The notes under the pieces: model-generated
Database searches by the model: none
What the model was told of the DNA's origin: nothing
The model's input: only the letters and a program-made list of their open reading frames with translations
Position numbers and translations under genes: made by a program
Part shown: piece by piece, positions 60,493-64,000 of the stretch
Layout: each line of letters starts with the position of its first letter
How positions within the stretch are numbered: position 1 is the stretch's first letter
Source of the DNA: Amoeboaphelidium protococcarum
Lineage: Eukaryota; Aphelidiomycota; Aphelidea
Direction of reading: 5' to 3'
Length of the DNA stretch: 64,000 nt
Assembly (NCBI GenBank): GCA_023515745.1
Contig: JALECJ010000056.1
Coordinates: forward strand, 915,409 to 979,408

Positions 60493-63400
60493 TCATTTCA
60501 AATCCTAATTAGATGGCGATAGAATATTCAAAATCTCTCTGCGATCTTGCAACCATACGTGGAACGAAGGAAATTAGCTCAGCTTCTACTTTCCTTTTTC
60601 CAACAGGTAACTTGCAAATACAATTAGATAAAAGTATCGGATAAGATAATTTTACGCAGCAGTATAGAGACCATGATACGCCTTGGAGTTGGGTTCCATC
60701 GCTTCAACACGCACTTTATAGTCGTATATGGCCATTCTGATATTCTGTACGTGAGCACAAGCATCAATCGCCCTGTCCGTGATGCTCTTGGCCAATCTTC
60801 CAAATTGTAAAACTCTCAGCAGTTACAAAACAATCTTGTATTCACCCCTGAGATACATCTAGCGCTCCCCATCTTCACTACAACCTGGAGATACGTCTTC
60901 ACCATCATCGCTAGATATGAATCTCGGTGACAGAATTTGATCATCATCCGATAACTTCTGGACCATCTGATTTATGCAGGCAGTCACCATGGCAGTAGTG
61001 GTTCTTCCCCTACCCATCTGACAATTGAAAATTGCATCAGTGTTCAGGCGTATGCTTTGGCAAATAACAAGCAATTCATCAAAAACTTTCGGCAATGGTG
61101 CTTATTCATCAGTAATAGGCAGTCTATGATACTGCACTTTATAGCCTTATCTCGACAGCTCCTCATATACTTCAGCCGGAGTTTAAATGTCTTCAGGCTT
61201 CACAGACTCCCAAACGCAAACAATCTAACCAGCTGGATGTGCTCCCGCTTTACTAACCTCCTCCTCATGAAGCATCAGACGGCCATCATACTCCTTAATC
61301 TCTCGCAGCGCATCATTTTTCATACGAAGTTCCATTCCCTCCACCCGCTCGCGCACAATACCCGTAGTCTCCAAATTCTTCACCGGTTGAATACTTGTAC
61401 GCAGCACAAACGGTTTGCCATTGACGTACAGAACAGGCTCTTCACGCAGCGACACCCATTGCAAAGTACGCTATCCATTAACACCCGAACCAGTTCTCTC
61501 CAATACTGACTTGATTGCATCTTTAGTGGGCATAGCAACACCATATATTCTACCCATCTGATCAGTATCAGAGGTAGACAATTCATCAATACTACTAATG
61601 TCCACCTATCTAAAATTAGGTGCACCCTCAACACGATCTGTAAGTGTCAACTTCTGACAACCAGGGAAGTGATCAAACTTCAGTATCATATGCTACGCCA
61701 ACACAGAACCACGTCTACTGCGAACAACCTTTGAGACTTCTGAAGACAGAGCAACACCATCGCCCAAGTTCTAATTACCGACAGGAATCAGAGAATTCAT
61801 TTTTAAATGGTACATCTCATTAATCAAAGTCTAAAACTCCAAATGATTCGCCATCCAATCCTAGAAAGTTGGCACTTACTCCAAATCATAGTTTTAATTA
61901 TCATTCAAATAAGCCTGGAACGCAATAAGTAAGAAATATCTGTGCAAGCTATTCAGAGATTTCTTCAAGTATAACTCTACATCTTCGGGCTATAAAGCAT
62001 TCTCAGACATGGATCTGTACTCCTCAATTTGATCTCGAACATTAACCACCGCTGCACACGCGTCAATGGTCACGTCTACTTTGTCCTTGACTTCCAAACC
62101 ATTCTTAACAACTCTGAGCAGGGAATGAATCACTTGATAATTCTAAATACTCTTCTTGGAATTATGTTCTCTAGAAAACTGAGACAAATCCACCTTCTTC
62201 AACCAGGCGAGGATAAGGATTGTTATTATGGATCCCATCGTGCTTCTGCCCACACCAATTTGACAATTAGTCACGCTAACTGAATTTCCCTTAAAAGAAT
62301 GGCAAATAGCACGTAGAATCTAATCAAAATCACCTTCTTCCATCGCAGACTCAGCCGTCACTGGAACTCTGTGATAATCAAAAGAGCGCGGCGAAGCGTT
62401 AGACCCAATTCCTTTCTACAATCTCAGTTCATCCTTGATACTCTCAGCAATCTATCTCAGAGTTTTTATATTCTCCAAGTCCACAATCACCCAAGTGGGA
62501 ATCACAGCACCATCAATCTCCTGATGCAGCAGAATCTTGCCACCAGATTTTTCAACTTCCTTCACCACATCTTCCTTCAGACGTTCTTCCAACATCTCTA
62601 GCCTAGACTGGGTGATGCCAGAGTACGCTTTGGTGTTACGCAAAGTCAAAAACTCATCTCTCAGCACATATGGCGTACCATTGATGTAGATCAGTGGCTC
62701 TTCACGCATATTTATCCAGATTATATCAACAGGACCAACATCATTACTAATGGTACTAACAACATTATGTATACCTGTTAGAGTTGGCTGAGCCACTGCG
62801 AATACAGGAAGACCATTGATACGCCTGAAATTAGATGCACCACCAAGATTCTGAATTTCCAAGCCTCTGTTCTGCGACTATTCTTGACGCCAAAAGTCAG
62901 CCTTCAGAATAGTTTGACTACTTAATACAGCACCATTGCGATTGCGGATAGTTTTCATGTCATGCTCATTCTTACCAAATTGACCACGCATAATCCCTCT
63001 GATTACACCACTTCCATTCTGCCGTGCATCTCCATAATGAAACATGTCCATCACCGGTCTGAACAGAATGACATCAATCTTATTCCTAATTCTGTCCAGC
63101 GTATTTTTGATTTCCGGCCTTGCTGATAGCCACTTGGAGAAAGTCACAGATTAGGTGCGATCTTTATCATTAACATACGCAGTGAGGATAAGGAGGAAAT
63201 AATACCTCTCCAGAAAACCAACAGCTCTCTTTAAGTACTTTTCATCCCCATTCTTCATATAAGCCAACCGGAATGAGAGAATCTCATCTCTCAAGTTAAC
63301 TAGTCTATCGCACTTATCAATAACATGATCAAGTGTCCTCTTATCCACAAAGCCATCATCAATCAAAGATACCAACTTAAGGATTATGGCATAATTTCCG

Positions 63401-64000
63401 CGCACCGCATCCTTCAGCTGATCCAAATGATGGAAATTGTGCATCAGAAATTCGGAAGGATTCTTTATATCAAGTCCCTTCTCCAGACAAGCGATGAGAC
63501 GCAGCATCACTAGAGATTCTTCATGAGAACCTGAGAAATTAACACTCTTGTCCAAACTCATGCGGCTCAATGTGCGCACAATGGCAGAAGATTAACTTCT
63601 CAGATTCTCCACCTAATACAGACTTTCCCGTAGCAACACACCACAAACCATTCCGAAAGTAGTTCTACCAACACCGAGCCCGCAATTAAACACCACGGCA
63701 TCATTCAGTGTACAATTAGAAATAATCTTTATGTACTCATCCACATATACATCCTCAGGTCTCTACTCCGGTGACACTGGAACACGATGATACTCCAAAA
63801 TGTTTTTAAACTTGCCGAAAACTTCAGCAGTGGTAAGCACATTCTGCTCATTAGCGGCAATCCAAGATGGTATCAGGACTCCATCATCGAGCTCGTCATA
63901 GACCAGGAGAAGACCTCCGCAACGCTTACACTCGTACAGAATATCATTCTTCAGCCTCTGCTCCATCTACTCCAATCTAGCAGCGGATATTCCATTGTAA
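60493..64000 (-). CDS. paladin-like multi-domain PTP-fold phosphatase (5' end outside window)
   Basis: An open frame of about 1168 codons enters from the right edge and ends at TGA 60493. It carries three repeats of the paladin/PTP-like unit. Each has 'REEP-Y-NG-PYVLR' (REEPLIYINGTPYVLR, REEPVLYVNGKPFVLR), a 'R.E..E.RLK.D' helix, an acidic strand and a CX5R loop: NCGLGVGRTT (about 63.67 kb), NCQIGVGRST (about 62.25 kb) and NCQMGRGRTT (about 61.0 kb). All three keep Cys and Arg. The end segment RYFYLIVFASYLLEKGKYKL is the family's C-terminal helix. Relatives are annotated as inositol hexakisphosphate-domain proteins in fungi and PALD1 in animals; substrates are likely inositol phosphates or phosphoinositides. 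Gln in conserved spots is TAG. Confidence 0.88.

Overview
This window is nuclear DNA of a eukaryote whose genetic code reads UAA and UAG as glutamine and keeps only UGA as stop. Under the standard code nearly every gene is shredded. With UAR = Gln the reading frames become long, start on plausible ATGs, match conserved proteins and end on TGA at the expected place: arginase ends ...GETLL-TGA, eS8 ends ...KLKHK-TGA, and TBP reads ...YPVL-TAA(Q)-EFRKT-TGA. Introns are few and mostly short (55-113 nt, GT-AG). The one long intron is 295 nt.

The gene set points to an early-branching relative of Fungi. Fungal-type features are an SNF5 with a C-terminal GATA finger, a Bni4/PHACTR-type PP1-binding tail, an AIM18/AIM46-like chalcone-isomerase-fold protein, a Rav2/Rogdi protein, a fungal-type PQ-loop membrane protein, a BRSK/Gin4-type kinase and a BIM1-like copper domain. 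They sit beside genes that many crown fungi have lost or reduced (TMC channel, LAMTOR2, caprin-like, GTPBP1, FBXO3, RBM48-like). An aphelid such as Amoeboaphelidium would fit, and from memory a UAR = Gln code has been described there; the placement is inference.

Layout: 1-560 is the end of a BIM1-like gene, next to a hAT transposon (582-3011). 3.0-5.3 kb holds small unassigned frames. 5.7-8.7 kb is GTPBP1, interrupted in its P-loop by a 320-residue intein, the most notable find. 8.8-16.8 kb is a run of minus-strand genes (eS8, Bni4/PHACTR-like, SNF5, cytochrome c heme lyase, prohibitin 2, two unknowns). 18-23.3 kb carries a secreted glycosidase, a large unknown protein and mitochondrial uL30. 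23.5-36 kb has a caprin-like protein, a polarity kinase, a chalcone-isomerase-like protein, Iml1/DEPDC5, FBXO3 and mitochondrial enoyl reductase. 36-47.7 kb has arginase, two PQ-loop proteins, eIF3f, a DTW-domain enzyme, D-amino-acid oxidase and MCM4. 47.8-53.1 kb has Rav2/Rogdi, Ist1, LAMTOR2, REV7 and CMC2. 53.4-64 kb has a type II membrane glycosyltransferase-like protein, a zinc-finger/TMC fusion, TBP, an RBM48-like protein and a multi-repeat paladin running off the window.

The genes are mostly unlinked housekeeping functions. Two themes recur: TORC1 nutrient signalling (Iml1 of GATOR1, LAMTOR2 of Ragulator) and mitochondria (HCCS, PHB2, uL30m, Etr1/MECR, CMC2, AIM18-like). ACGCG-core promoter elements recur upstream of several genes, including MCM4. 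Glutamine runs are often encoded by UAG repeats.
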